In this document: one piece after another, positions 1-8,416 of the stretch
Numbering within the stretch: position 1 is the first letter of the stretch
How the letters are laid out: every line of letters begins with the position of its first letter
DNA from: Streptomyces sp. NBC_00459
GTDB taxonomy: Bacteria > Actinomycetota > Actinomycetes > Streptomycetales > Streptomycetaceae
Assembly (NCBI RefSeq): GCF_036013955.1
Contig: NZ_CP107903.1
Span: forward strand, 8,370,001 to 8,434,000
Length of the DNA: 64,000 nt
Direction: 5' to 3'
Notes under the pieces: generated by a model
Told to the model about the DNA's origin: nothing
The model's input: only the letters and a program-made list of their open reading frames with translations
The model's database searches: none
Made by a program: the position numbers and the translations under genes

Positions 1-2
1 TA

Positions 3-956
3 TGGGCGCTGGCCCTCGGCGCGATGGTCCTGCAGACCTGCCGGCACGTCGTCGACTTCGCCTTCAACGAGGCCAATCACGACGCGACGGCGAACACCAG
101 CCCCACCGCCGCCCTCTCCGACCGGCTCGACGGCGTCGGCTGGACGGTCTGGGTGCGGCGGATGATCGTCCTGCCGATCGGCGAGCGCTGGGCCCTGATC
201 GCCGTCCTCACGGCGCTCACCACCCCCCGGACCACCTTCACCGTGCTGCTCGTCGGCTGCGGCTTCGCGGCGACGTACACCACTGCGGGGCGCGTCCTGC
301 GCTCACTCACACGAACGGCGCAGCGCACCGAGCGAGCTGCGCAAGCCCTGGCGGACCTCGCGGACAGCGGGCCGCTCGCGGAGCTGGTCGAGCGAATCCC
401 CGGGCGCACACCGGGCGCCTCGCGCCTCCTCCTGGCGCTGGAAGGCGCGGCGGTGCTGACCTTCGCCGTGTCGGTGTGCGCCTACGGCAGCCCGATCCCC
501 GTCGCCCTCACCGTGCTGTACGTGCTCAGCGCGGGCAGCGCGGTCGCACTGCCACTCACGGGCCGCCTCGACTGGCTCGTCCCCCCGGTCTTCCGGGCCG
601 CCGAATACGGCACAGTCCTCATCCTCGCGGGCAAAGCGGAGGTAAACGGAGCACTTCCCGCGGCTTTCGGCCTCGTGGCCGCCGTCGCCTACCATCACTA
701 CGACACGGTGTACCGCATCCGTGGCAACGCCGGAGCGCCCCCGCGCTGGCTGGTACGGGCGAGCGGAGGGCACGAGGGCCGGACGCTGGTGGTCGTCGTA
801 CTGGCCGCACTGCTCAGTGCCTCGCAGTTCGTGGTCGCGCTCACGGTCCTCGCCGTGGTCGTGGCCCTGCTGGTGCTCACCGAGAGCATCCGCTACTGGG
901 TGACCGCCCACCAGGGCGGCGCGCCCGCCGTACACGACGAAGGAGTACCCGCATGA
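3..956 (+). CDS. DUF5941-type membrane protein, C-terminal part
   Basis: The frame is open from the first bases of the window (reading WALALGAMVLQ...), so the true start lies upstream. The visible 317 residues contain several hydrophobic stretches (roughly codons 60-100, 145-190 and 265-300), as in a multi-pass membrane protein. I recognise it as the C-terminal portion of the Streptomyces DUF5941 family, which I recall next to exactly these neighbours. Its stop overlaps the next gene's start (ATGA), so it belongs to the operon making and exporting a surface polymer. Its biochemical role is unknown. The alternative of a divergent CDP-alcohol phosphotransferase-like fold cannot be tested without the N-terminus. 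Confidence 0.75.
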   Translation, partial: WALALGAMVLQTCRHVVDFAFNEANHDATANTSPTAALSDRLDGVGWTVWVRRMIVLPIGERWALIAVLTALTTPRTTFTVLLVGCGFAATYTTAGRVLRSLTRTAQRTERAAQALADLADSGPLAELVERIPGRTPGASRLLLALEGAAVLTFAVSVCAYGSPIPVALTVLYVLSAGSAVALPLTGRLDWLVPPVFRAAEYGTVLILAGKAEVNGALPAAFGLVAAVAYHHYDTVYRIRGNAGAPPRWLVRASGGHEGRTLVVVVLAALLSASQFVVALTVLAVVVALLVLTESIRYWVTAHQGGAPAVHDEGVPA

Positions 957-1705
957 TCGGCCTCGTGCTGGCGGCCGGCGCCGGACGGCGTCTGCGCCCC
1001 TACACCGACAGCCTGCCCAAGGCTCTCGTGCCGGTCGGTCCCGCGGGCGACGAGGACGGCCCCACCGTCCTCGACCTCACCCTCGCCAACTTCGCCGAGA
1101 TCGGCCTCACCGAGGCCGCGATCATCGTCGGCTACCGCAAGGAAGCCGTGTACGAGCGGCAGACGGCCCTGGAGAAGAAGTACGGGCTGAAGATCACCCT
1201 CATCGACAACGACCGCGCCGAGGAGTGGAACAACGCCTACTCCCTCTGGTGCGGCCGGGACGCCCTCGCCGACGGGGTGATCCTCGCCAACGGCGACACC
1301 GTGCACCCCGTCTCCGTCGAACGGACGCTGCTCGCCGCGCGCGGCGACGGGAAGCGCATCATCCTGGCCCTCGACACGGTGAAGGATCTCGCCGACGAGG
1401 AGATGAAGGTGATCGTGGACCCGGAGAACGGCGTACGGAGGATCACCAAGCTGATGGACCCGGCCGAGGCCACCGGCGAGTACATCGGCGTCACCCTCAT
1501 CGAGGGCGCCGCCGCCGCCGACCTGGCCGACGCGCTGAAGACCGTGTGGGAGACCGACCCCCAGCAGTTCTACGAGCACGGTTACCAGGAACTGGTCGAC
1601 CGTGGCTTCCGGATCGACGTGGCGCCCATCGGTGAGGTTCCCTGGGTCGAGATAGACAACCACGACGATCTGGCCCGAGGACGGGAGATCGCGTGCCGGT
1701 ACTGA
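953..1705 (+). CDS. Sugar/polyol-phosphate nucleotidyltransferase
   Basis: This 250-aa protein opens with the nucleotidyltransferase signature LVLAAGAGRRLRP followed by LPKALVPVG, the pyrophosphorylase G-rich loop and lysine motif of the GT-A-like NTP-transferase fold. NGDT (about residue 113) supplies the metal-binding aspartate and VEIDNHDDL closes the fold. The family transfers a nucleotide to a phosphorylated sugar, choline or polyol. Next to a glycerol-1-phosphate-type dehydrogenase and a CDP-alcohol phosphotransferase, the likely product is a CDP-polyol, by analogy with inositol-1-phosphate cytidylyltransferases; this is inference. The ATGA overlap with the upstream gene fixes the start at 953. 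Confidence 0.85.
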   Translation: MIGLVLAAGAGRRLRPYTDSLPKALVPVGPAGDEDGPTVLDLTLANFAEIGLTEAAIIVGYRKEAVYERQTALEKKYGLKITLIDNDRAEEWNNAYSLWCGRDALADGVILANGDTVHPVSVERTLLAARGDGKRIILALDTVKDLADEEMKVIVDPENGVRRITKLMDPAEATGEYIGVTLIEGAAAADLADALKTVWETDPQQFYEHGYQELVDRGFRIDVAPIGEVPWVEIDNHDDLARGREIACRY

Positions 1706-2754
1706 CGAGGCTGATCCCCTCGCCGGTCGTCGTCGACATCCGCCGGGGGGCCCTGAACGATCTGGCGGATGTGCTGTTCGACCAGCGGATCTCGCACTCC
1801 GGGAAGATCGCGGTCGCGATCAGCTCCGGCTCCGGCGCCAGACTGCGCGAGCGGCTCGCCCCGGCGCTGCCCGGCGCGAGCTGGTACGAGGTCGCCGGCG
1901 GCACCATCGACGACGCGGTCAAGCTGGGCGACGCCATCAAGTCGGGCCACTACGACGCCGTGGTCGGCCTCGGCGGCGGCCGGATCATCGACTGCGCCAA
2001 GTTCGCCGCCGCCCGGGTGGGCCTGCCACTCGTCGCCGTCGCCACCAACCTCGCGCACGACGGCCTGTGTTCCCCGGTCGCGACCCTCGACAACGACGCG
2101 GGGCGCGGCTCGTACGGCGTGCCCAACCCGATCGCCGTCGTCATCGACCTCGACGTGATCCGCGAGGCACCCGCGCGGTTCGTGCGCTCCGGCATCGGCG
2201 ACGCCATGTCGAACATCTCCGCGGTCGCCGACTGGGAGCTGGCCTGCCAGGTCAACGGCGAGAAGATCGACGGACTCGCCGCCGCGATGGCCCGGCAGGC
2301 CGGCGAAGCCGTACTGCGCCACCCCGGCGGGGTCGGCGACAACGCGTTCCTCCAGGTACTGGCCGAGGCCCTCGTCCTCACCGGTATCGCCATGTCGGTG
2401 TCGGGCGACTCCCGCCCGTCCTCCGGCGCCTGTCACGAGATCAACCACGCCTTCGACCTGCTGTACCCCAAGCGCGCCGCCAGCCACGGCGAACAGTGCG
2501 GCCTCGGCGCCGCCTTCGCCATGTTCCTGCGGGGCGCGCCCGAAGAGGCGGCCTACATGGCCGAGGTACTGCGCCGGCACGGACTGCCGGTGCTGCCGGA
2601 GGAGATCGGCTTCACCACGGACGAGTTCGTACGGGTCGTCGAGTACGCCCCGCAGACCAGACCCGGTCGCTACACGATCCTGGAACACCTCGACCTCACG
2701 AACGACCAGATCAAGGACACGTACGCGGACTATGTCAAGGCCATCGGTAGCTGA
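1693..2754 (+). CDS. Glycerol-1-phosphate dehydrogenase-like enzyme (AraM/EgsA family)
   Basis: The 353-aa protein belongs to the iron/zinc-dependent dehydrogenase superfamily. It has the NAD-binding GLGGGRIIDCAK loop (about residues 93-104), followed by TNLAHDGLCSPVA. The metal region includes SRPSSGACHEINHAFDL and SHGEQCGLG, whose histidines match the G1P dehydrogenase pattern. These enzymes reduce dihydroxyacetone phosphate to sn-glycerol-1-phosphate, the archaeal backbone isomer, and are also found in some bacteria. The GTG start at 1693 overlaps the preceding gene by 13 bases. The neighbouring cytidylyltransferase-like and CDP-alcohol enzymes suggest G1P or a related polyol phosphate is activated for a surface polymer. 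Confidence 0.8.
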   Translation: MPVLTRLIPSPVVVDIRRGALNDLADVLFDQRISHSGKIAVAISSGSGARLRERLAPALPGASWYEVAGGTIDDAVKLGDAIKSGHYDAVVGLGGGRIIDCAKFAAARVGLPLVAVATNLAHDGLCSPVATLDNDAGRGSYGVPNPIAVVIDLDVIREAPARFVRSGIGDAMSNISAVADWELACQVNGEKIDGLAAAMARQAGEAVLRHPGGVGDNAFLQVLAEALVLTGIAMSVSGDSRPSSGACHEINHAFDLLYPKRAASHGEQCGLGAAFAMFLRGAPEEAAYMAEVLRRHGLPVLPEEIGFTTDEFVRVVEYAPQTRPGRYTILEHLDLTNDQIKDTYADYVKAIGS

Positions 2755-3514
2755 ACTACGCCCCGTCGTCCACCCCGAAGGGGTGAAGGACCGGCGCAGC
2801 GGCGAGCACTGGGCGGGACGCCTCTACATGCGCGAGGTGTCCCTGCGGGTCGACCCGTACCTGGTGAACACCAGGATCACGCCCAACCAGCTCACGTACC
2901 TGATGGTCGTCGCGGGTGTTCTGGCGGGCGCTGCGCTCCTGGTGCCGGGCCTCACCGGGGCGGTCCTGGCCGTCCTGCTGATGCAGCTGTACCTGCTCCT
3001 CGACTGCGTCGACGGGGAGATCGCCCGCTGGCGCAACCAGACCTCGATCACCGGCGTGTACCTCGACCGCATCGGCCACTACCTGTCCGAGGCGGCCCTG
3101 CTGATCGGCTTCGGGCTGCGCGGCGCCGACCTGTGGGACGGATCCGGGAACCCCGAGTGGCTGTGGGCGTTCCTCGGCACCCTGGCCGCGCTCGGCGCGA
3201 TCCTGATCAAGGCGGAGACCGACCTGGTGGACGTGGCCCGGTCCCGCAGCGGTCTGGCCGCCGCCAAGGAAGAGCTGTCGGTGCCGCGCTCCGAGGGGCT
3301 CGCCCTGGCCCGCAGGGCCGCCGCCGCACTGAAGTTCCACCGGCTGATCGGCGGCATCGAGGCGAGCCTGTTCGTCCTCTTCGTGGCGGTCCTCGACCTC
3401 ATCGGCGGCGAGCTGTTCTGGACCCGCCTGGGCATCGCCGTCCTGGCCGGCATCGCGATCCTGCAGACCGTGCTGCACCTTGTGTCCATCCTCGCGTCGA
3501 GCAGGTTGCGGTGA
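2732..3514 (+). CDS. CDP-alcohol phosphotransferase family membrane enzyme
   Basis: The 260-aa integral membrane protein carries the CDP-alcohol phosphotransferase motif D91-x2-D94-G-x2-A-R-x8-G-x3-D112-x3-H116. The fourth acidic residue of the canonical motif, proposed as catalytic base, is histidine here. About six hydrophobic segments surround it. The family moves a phospho-alcohol from CDP-alcohol onto a second alcohol. It overlaps the dehydrogenase gene by 23 bases and the glycosyltransferase by four (GTGA), so all three are probably translated together. A later GTG at 2783 is a possible alternative start. The substrate is not readable from sequence. Confidence 0.85.
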   Translation: MSRPSVAELRPVVHPEGVKDRRSGEHWAGRLYMREVSLRVDPYLVNTRITPNQLTYLMVVAGVLAGAALLVPGLTGAVLAVLLMQLYLLLDCVDGEIARWRNQTSITGVYLDRIGHYLSEAALLIGFGLRGADLWDGSGNPEWLWAFLGTLAALGAILIKAETDLVDVARSRSGLAAAKEELSVPRSEGLALARRAAAALKFHRLIGGIEASLFVLFVAVLDLIGGELFWTRLGIAVLAGIAILQTVLHLVSILASSRLR

Positions 3515-4395
3515 GTACCGGGATGAGAGTCGGAGCGGTGATCATCACCATGGGCAACCGCCCCGACGAACTGTGCGCCCTCGTGGACTCGATCGCCAAA
3601 CAGGAGGGCGACCCGGTCCAGGTCGTCGTCGTCGGCAACGGCTCGCCCGTTCCGGACCTCCCCGAGGGCGTACGGAGCATCGAGCTGCCCGAGAACCTCG
3701 GCATCCCCGGCGGACGCAACGTCGGCATCGAGGCGTTCGGCCCGGCCGGCCGCGACGTCGACATCCTGATGTTCCTGGACGACGACGGCCTCCTCGGCCA
3801 CCAGGACACCGCCGAACTGTGCCGCCAGGCCTTCACCGCCGACCCGGAACTGGGCATCATCAGCTTCCGTATCGCCGACCCCGAGACCGGCCTCACCCAG
3901 CGCCGCCATGTACCCCGCCCGGGCACCACGGACCCGATGCGCAGCTCCCGGGTCACCAGCTTCCTGGGCGGCGCCAACGCCGTCCGTACCAAGGTCTTCG
4001 CCGAAGTGGGCATCCTGCCCGAGGAGTTCTTCTACGCCCACGAGGAGACCGACCTGGCCTGGCGGGCCCTCGACGCGGGCTGGATGATCGACTACCGGGC
4101 CGACATGCTGCTCTACCACCCCGCGACCGCGCCCTCGCGGCACGCGGTCTACCACCGCATGGTCGCCCGCAACCGAGTCTGGCTGGCCCGCCGAAACCTT
4201 CCAGCCCCCCTCGTACCCGTGTACCTGGGGGACTGGCTGCTCCTCACACTCCTCCGCCGACCCTCCCGCCCGGCGCTCAGAGCCTGGTGGGGCGGGTTCA
4301 AGGAGGGCCTGACCACCCCGTGCGGACCCCGCCGGCCCATCCGGTGGCGTACGGTGTGGCGGCTGACCCGACTGGGCCGCCCCCCAGTGATCTGA
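3511..4395 (+). CDS. GT2-family glycosyltransferase
   Basis: The 294-aa protein has the GT-A fold pattern: an N-terminal GAVIITMGNRP nucleotide-binding strand, ENLGIPGGRNVGIE (about 61-74), the metal-binding DDD cluster (residues 90-92), and a downstream ETDLAWRALDAG acceptor-site motif typical of rhamnosyl- or galactofuranosyl-type GT2 enzymes. It is probably cytoplasmic or membrane-associated and adds a sugar to the polymer exported by the ABC transporter that follows. The GTG at 3511 overlaps the upstream stop; an ATG at 3523 is the alternative. A gap of 100 bases with no obvious terminator separates it from the permease gene. Confidence 0.87.
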   Translation: MSTGMRVGAVIITMGNRPDELCALVDSIAKQEGDPVQVVVVGNGSPVPDLPEGVRSIELPENLGIPGGRNVGIEAFGPAGRDVDILMFLDDDGLLGHQDTAELCRQAFTADPELGIISFRIADPETGLTQRRHVPRPGTTDPMRSSRVTSFLGGANAVRTKVFAEVGILPEEFFYAHEETDLAWRALDAGWMIDYRADMLLYHPATAPSRHAVYHRMVARNRVWLARRNLPAPLVPVYLGDWLLLTLLRRPSRPALRAWWGGFKEGLTTPCGPRRPIRWRTVWRLTRLGRPPVI

Positions 4396-4495
4396 CAAGC
4401 TCTCCCTGAGAGCCCTCGCGGGCCGGCCGCCTCCCGGCCACGGCCCGCGCTCTGCCCCGTTCAGCTGCGCATATTGAAGACGAAAGTTTCCATTT

Positions 4496-5425
4496 GTGAG
4501 TGAGACAACGCATGACGGCGGTGTCGCGGTGAGCGACCGACCGTCACCCGACGACGGCCTCTCCGCGGCCGACCTCGCCGCGAAGTACGGGCTCGCCGTG
4601 AGCGGCGCCCGCCCTCGACTCGTCGAGTACGTCCGCCAGCTCTGGGGACGGCGTCACTTCATCCTGGCCTTCTCGCAGGCGAAACTGACCGCCCAGTACA
4701 GCCAGGCCAAACTCGGCCAGCTGTGGCAGGTGGCCACGCCGCTGCTGAACGCGGCCGTGTACTTCTTCATCTTCGGCGTGATCCTCAAAGCCGACCGCGG
4801 TATGCCCCGCGAGGTGTACATCCCGTTCCTCGTCACGGGCGTCTTCGTGTTCACCTTCACGCAGAGCTCGGTGATGGCGGGCGTACGCGCGATCTCCGGC
4901 AACCTGGGCCTGGTGCGCGCCCTGCACTTCCCGCGCGCCGCCCTGCCGGTCTCCTTCGCGCTGCAACAGCTCCAGCAGCTGCTCTTCTCGATGATCGTGC
5001 TGTTCGTGGTCTCGATCGGCTTCGGCAGCTACCCCAAGGCGTCCTGGCTGCTGATCCTCCCGGCGCTGGCACTCCAGTTCCTCTTCAACACCGGCCTCGC
5101 GCTGATCATGGCCCGGTGGGGCTCGGCCACCCCGGACCTCGCCCAGCTGATGCCGTTCGTGATGCGTACGTGGATGTACGCGTCCGGAGTGATGTTCTCC
5201 ATCCCGGTCATGCTCGCCGACAAGCCACAGTGGGTCGCCGACGTCCTCCAGTGGAACCCGGCCGCCATCTACATGGACCTGATGCGCTTCGCGCTCATCG
5301 ACGGCTACGGCTCGGAGAACCTCCCGCCGCACGTCTGGGCGGTCGCGGGCGGCTGGGCCGCGCTCTTCGCCGTCGGCGGCTTCGTGTACTTCTGGCAGTC
5401 GGAGGAGAGGTACGGCCGTGGCTGA
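4496..5425 (+). CDS. ABC-2 type polymer exporter, permease (TagG/Wzm-like)
   Basis: The 309-aa protein has a roughly 60-residue cytoplasmic head, then LWGRRHFILAFSQAKLTAQYSQ and LGQLWQVATPLLNAAVYFF. This interfacial helix and first membrane segment are characteristic of TagG/Wzm polysaccharide and teichoic-acid permeases. Six membrane helices follow. The GTG start at 4496 has a GAAAG-like ribosome site; an in-frame GTG at 4529 is possible. The gene overlaps the ATPase gene by eight bases. Context implies export of the polyol-phosphate or glycan product of the upstream genes across the cytoplasmic membrane. Confidence 0.88.
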   Translation: MSETTHDGGVAVSDRPSPDDGLSAADLAAKYGLAVSGARPRLVEYVRQLWGRRHFILAFSQAKLTAQYSQAKLGQLWQVATPLLNAAVYFFIFGVILKADRGMPREVYIPFLVTGVFVFTFTQSSVMAGVRAISGNLGLVRALHFPRAALPVSFALQQLQQLLFSMIVLFVVSIGFGSYPKASWLLILPALALQFLFNTGLALIMARWGSATPDLAQLMPFVMRTWMYASGVMFSIPVMLADKPQWVADVLQWNPAAIYMDLMRFALIDGYGSENLPPHVWAVAGGWAALFAVGGFVYFWQSEERYGRG

Positions 5426-6197
5426 CCCGATTCCCGGGGCCAAGATCCCCACTGTGATCGCGGACGAGCTCCACATCGTCTACCGCGTCAACGGCGCCAA
5501 GACCGGCAAGGGCAGTGCCACCTCCGCGCTCAGCCGCATCGTCAGACGCGGCGAGTCACCCGGCGTGCGCAAGGTGCACGCCGTACGGGGCGTCTCCTTC
5601 GTCTCCTACCGCGGCGAGGCCGTCGGCCTGATCGGCTCCAACGGCTCCGGCAAGTCGACGCTGCTGCGCGCCATCGCCGGCCTGCTGCCCGCCGAGAGCG
5701 GCCACGTGTACACCGACGGCCAGCCCTCGCTCCTCGGCGTCAACGCCGCCCTGATGAACGACCTCACGGGCGAACGGAACGTCATATTGGGCGGCCTCGC
5801 GATGGGGATGTCACGCGAGGAGATCAGGGAGCGCTATCAGCAGATCGTCGACTTCTCCGGCATCAACGAGAAGGGCGACTTCATCACGCTGCCGATGCGC
5901 ACGTACTCCTCCGGCATGGCGGCGCGGCTGCGGTTCTCCATCGCCGCGGCCAAGGACCATGACGTACTGATGATCGACGAGGCACTGGCGACCGGTGACC
6001 GGTCCTTCCAGAAGCGCTCCGAGGACCGCATCCGCGAGCTGCGCAAGCACGCCGGCACGGTGTTCCTCGTCAGTCACAACAACAAGTCCATCCGCGACAC
6101 CTGCGACCGTGTCCTGTGGCTGGAACGCGGCGAACTGCGCATGGACGGGCCGACGGACGAGGTCCTCAAGGAGTACGAGAAGTTCACCGGCAAGTAG
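5418..6197 (+). CDS. ABC transporter ATPase for polymer export (TagH/Wzt-like)
   Basis: The 259-aa ABC ATPase has Walker A GSNGSGKS (73-80), signature YSSGM (163-167), Walker B VLMIDE (183-188) and an H-loop VSHN. The long N-terminal extension before Walker A and the 'SSGM' form of the signature are typical of the TagH/Wzt polysaccharide exporter branch. There is no C-terminal glycan-binding domain of the O9a-Wzt kind, so the exporter is of the carrier-independent TagH-short or KpsT size class. The GTG start overlaps the permease. This is the last gene of the operon and is followed by a strong hairpin. Confidence 0.9.
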   Translation: MADPIPGAKIPTVIADELHIVYRVNGAKTGKGSATSALSRIVRRGESPGVRKVHAVRGVSFVSYRGEAVGLIGSNGSGKSTLLRAIAGLLPAESGHVYTDGQPSLLGVNAALMNDLTGERNVILGGLAMGMSREEIRERYQQIVDFSGINEKGDFITLPMRTYSSGMAARLRFSIAAAKDHDVLMIDEALATGDRSFQKRSEDRIRELRKHAGTVFLVSHNNKSIRDTCDRVLWLERGELRMDGPTDEVLKEYEKFTGK

Positions 6198-6218
6198 CCG
6201 GGGATCAACCGGGCGAAT

Positions 6219-6253
6219 CGGGGCCCCGCCGGAACTGTTCCGGCGGGGCCCCG
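6219..6253 (+). terminator. Hairpin terminator after the exporter operon
   Basis: Two perfectly complementary 16-base arms (6219-6234 and 6238-6253) enclose a three-base loop 22 bases after the ATPase stop. There is no T-run, which is common for GC-rich actinobacterial terminators. It separates the polymer operon from the hopanoid operon. Confidence 0.8.
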
Positions 6254-6295
6254 CGTCTGCAAAGGAAACGTCAACTCCGGGGCGCCCTAGGAATC

Positions 6296-6363
6296 TTGAC
6301 GCCAATCGGTGCGTTCTTGTGATGCGCGGGACACCCCGACGGACCATGGCGCGTTGTACAACG
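6296..6363 (+). promoter_or_regulatory. Candidate hopanoid operon promoter and palindromic operator
   Basis: The 6254-6504 gap contains TTGACG at 6296-6301 with TGTGAT 16 bases later (6318-6323), a plausible housekeeping-type promoter. A perfect 12-bp palindrome CGTTGTACAACG lies at 6352-6363, just downstream of the inferred start point. Its TTGTAC/GTACAA half-sites resemble GntR-type operators. No mapped start is available, so both assignments are inference. The rest of the gap up to 6504 shows nothing else I can name. Confidence 0.35.
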
Positions 6364-6504
6364 TAAGCTGTACCAGTGCTGAATCGCGGCAAGTAGGGCG
6401 ATAACACGCGACACCCGGCATCGGACCGCCGCGTGGACGGCTGGGCGGCGTGTCCGAAATAGTGCCCATTGGGTCAGCAGTGTAGAACGGGAGATGTGAC
6501 GGCG

Positions 6505-6570
6505 ATGGCTACGGAAACTCCCCGGCTCCCCACACCGATCGCCGTCCCCGCCCCGGGCAGCGAACGGTGA
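6505..6570 (+). CDS. Possible 21-aa leader ORF coupled to hpnC
   Basis: An ATG at 6505, preceded by GGGAG at about 6489-6493, opens a 21-codon frame rich in proline and alanine. Its TGA (6568-6570) overlaps the GTG start of hpnC in the GTGA arrangement. It may be a leader peptide that couples translation into hpnC, whose own ribosome site is weak. The length is too short for compositional evidence, so it could be chance. Confidence 0.35.
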   Translation: MATETPRLPTPIAVPAPGSER

Positions 6571-7469
6571 CGGCAACCGGCCCCACGCGGACCGACGATC
6601 CGGAGCGCGGCACGCTCGACAAGGCCGCGGACGAGAACTTCCCCGTGGCACCGTTCTTCCTGCCCAGGGCCTGGCGCACCGACCTCATGGCCGTCTACGG
6701 CTTCGCCCGCCTCGTCGACGACATCGGCGACGGCGACCTGGCCCCGGGCGGCGCCGACGCCCGCCTGCTGGGCGTCGCCCCCGAAGAGGCCGACGACCGG
6801 CTCGTCCTCCTCGACGCCTTCGAGGCCGACCTGCGCAGGGTCTTCGACGGCACCCCGCACCACCCCCTGCTGCGGCGGCTCCAGCCGACCGTCCGCCGCC
6901 GCTCGCTCACCCCCGAGCCGTTCCTCGGCCTGATCGCGGCCAACCGCCAGGACCAGCTGGTCAAGCGGTACGAGACGTACGACGACCTCCTCGCCTACTG
7001 CGAGCTGTCCGCCAACCCCGTGGGCCGCCTCGTCCTCGCCGTCACCGGCACCGCGACGCCCGAGCGGATCCGCCGCTCCGACGCCGTGTGCACGGCCCTC
7101 CAGATCGTCGAGCACCTCCAGGACGTCGCCGAGGACCTCGGCCGCGACCGGATCTATCTGCCCGCCCAGGACATGAAGCGCTTTCATGTCCAGGAGCCGG
7201 ATCTCGCCGCCCCCACCGCAGGAGCGTCGGTACGCGCGCTGATCGCATACGAAGCGGAACGCGCCCGTGTCCTGCTGAATGAAGGCACCCCCCTCGTGGG
7301 TAGCGTCCACGGCAGGCTGAAGCTGCTGCTCGCGGGTTTCGTGGCGGGGGGGAAGGCGGCGGTCCGAGCGATCGTCGCCGCCGAATACGACGTACTTCCC
7401 GGCCCGCCCAAGCCCGGCAGGATCCAGTTGCTGCGCGAGGTGGGCACAACCCTGCGAGGAGAGGGGTGA
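6567..7469 (+). CDS. hpnC: Squalene biosynthesis protein HpnC (hydroxysqualene synthase)
   Basis: The 300-aa protein has the squalene/phytoene synthase all-helical fold, with the first Asp-rich motif DDIGD at residues 51-55 and the second region EHLQDVAEDLGRDRIYLP. In the HpnCDE route, HpnC converts presqualene diphosphate (made by HpnD) to hydroxysqualene. It is distinguished from HpnD by being first in the operon and by the EHLQDVAEDLGR version of motif two. The GTG start lies within GTGA of a short upstream ORF. The GTGA at its 3' end couples it to hpnD. Confidence 0.93.
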   Translation: MTATGPTRTDDPERGTLDKAADENFPVAPFFLPRAWRTDLMAVYGFARLVDDIGDGDLAPGGADARLLGVAPEEADDRLVLLDAFEADLRRVFDGTPHHPLLRRLQPTVRRRSLTPEPFLGLIAANRQDQLVKRYETYDDLLAYCELSANPVGRLVLAVTGTATPERIRRSDAVCTALQIVEHLQDVAEDLGRDRIYLPAQDMKRFHVQEPDLAAPTAGASVRALIAYEAERARVLLNEGTPLVGSVHGRLKLLLAGFVAGGKAAVRAIVAAEYDVLPGPPKPGRIQLLREVGTTLRGEG

Positions 7470-8416
7470 TCCGGAGCGTGGAGTCGGAACCACACGTGTC
7501 CGCACCGGTACTCGCCGCCTACAGCTACTGCGAGTCCATCACCGGCCAGCAGGCCCGCAACTTCGCGTACGGCATCAGACTGCTGCCGACGTCGAAGCGG
7601 CGCGCGATGTCGGCCCTGTACGCGTTCTCGCGCCGTGTCGACGACATCGGTGACGGCACGCTGGCCCCCGAGGTCAAGGCGGCGCGCCTGGAGGACACCA
7701 GGGCGCTGCTCACCCGGGTGCGCGAGGGCGCGGTCGACGAGGACGACACCGACCCGGTCGCGGTCGCCCTCAGCCACGCGGGAACCCACTTCCCGATCCC
7801 GCTCGGCGGCCTCGACGAACTCATCGACGGCGTCGTGATGGACGTACGCGGTGAGACGTACGAGACCTGGGACGACCTGAAGGTCTACTGCCGCTGTGTG
7901 GCCGGGGCCATCGGACGGCTGTCGCTGGGCGTGTTCGGTACGGAGCAGGGCGCGCGCGGTTCGGAACGCGCCTCCGAGTACGCCGACACGCTGGGGCTCG
8001 CACTCCAGCTCACCAACATCCTGCGGGACATCCGCGAGGACGCCGACAGCGGGCGGACCTATCTGCCCGCCGACGACCTCGCCAAGTTCGGCTGCTCGGC
8101 CGGGTTCAGCGGGCCGAAGCCGCCGGAGGGCTCCGACTTCGCGGGCCTGGTCCACTTCGAAGTGCGGCGCGCCCGCGCCCTGTTCGCCGAGGGCTACGGG
8201 CTGCTGCCCATGCTCGACCGGCGCAGCGGCGCCTGTGTCGCCGCCATGGCCGGCATCTACCGTCGGCTCCTCGACCGCATCGAGCGCGAGCCGGAGGCAG
8301 TCCTGCGCGGCCGGGTCTCGCTGCCCGGACGCGAGAAGGCGTACGTCGCTGTGCGCGGCCTGTCCGGCCTGGACGCCCGGCATGTCTCCCGTCGGACCGT
8401 CAGGAGGCGCGTCTGA
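7466..8416 (+). CDS. hpnD: Presqualene diphosphate synthase HpnD
   Basis: The 316-aa prenyl-transferring synthase has SRRVDDIGD near residue 60 and a second motif NILRDIREDADSGRTYLP, the canonical pair binding the magnesium-diphosphate of farnesyl diphosphate. In this pathway it condenses two FPP molecules to presqualene diphosphate. The GTG start shares bases with the hpnC stop, and its own TGA shares the first base of a 46-codon ORF, so translation is continuous through the operon. Confidence 0.93.
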   Translation: MIRSVESEPHVSAPVLAAYSYCESITGQQARNFAYGIRLLPTSKRRAMSALYAFSRRVDDIGDGTLAPEVKAARLEDTRALLTRVREGAVDEDDTDPVAVALSHAGTHFPIPLGGLDELIDGVVMDVRGETYETWDDLKVYCRCVAGAIGRLSLGVFGTEQGARGSERASEYADTLGLALQLTNILRDIREDADSGRTYLPADDLAKFGCSAGFSGPKPPEGSDFAGLVHFEVRRARALFAEGYGLLPMLDRRSGACVAAMAGIYRRLLDRIEREPEAVLRGRVSLPGREKAYVAVRGLSGLDARHVSRRTVRRRV

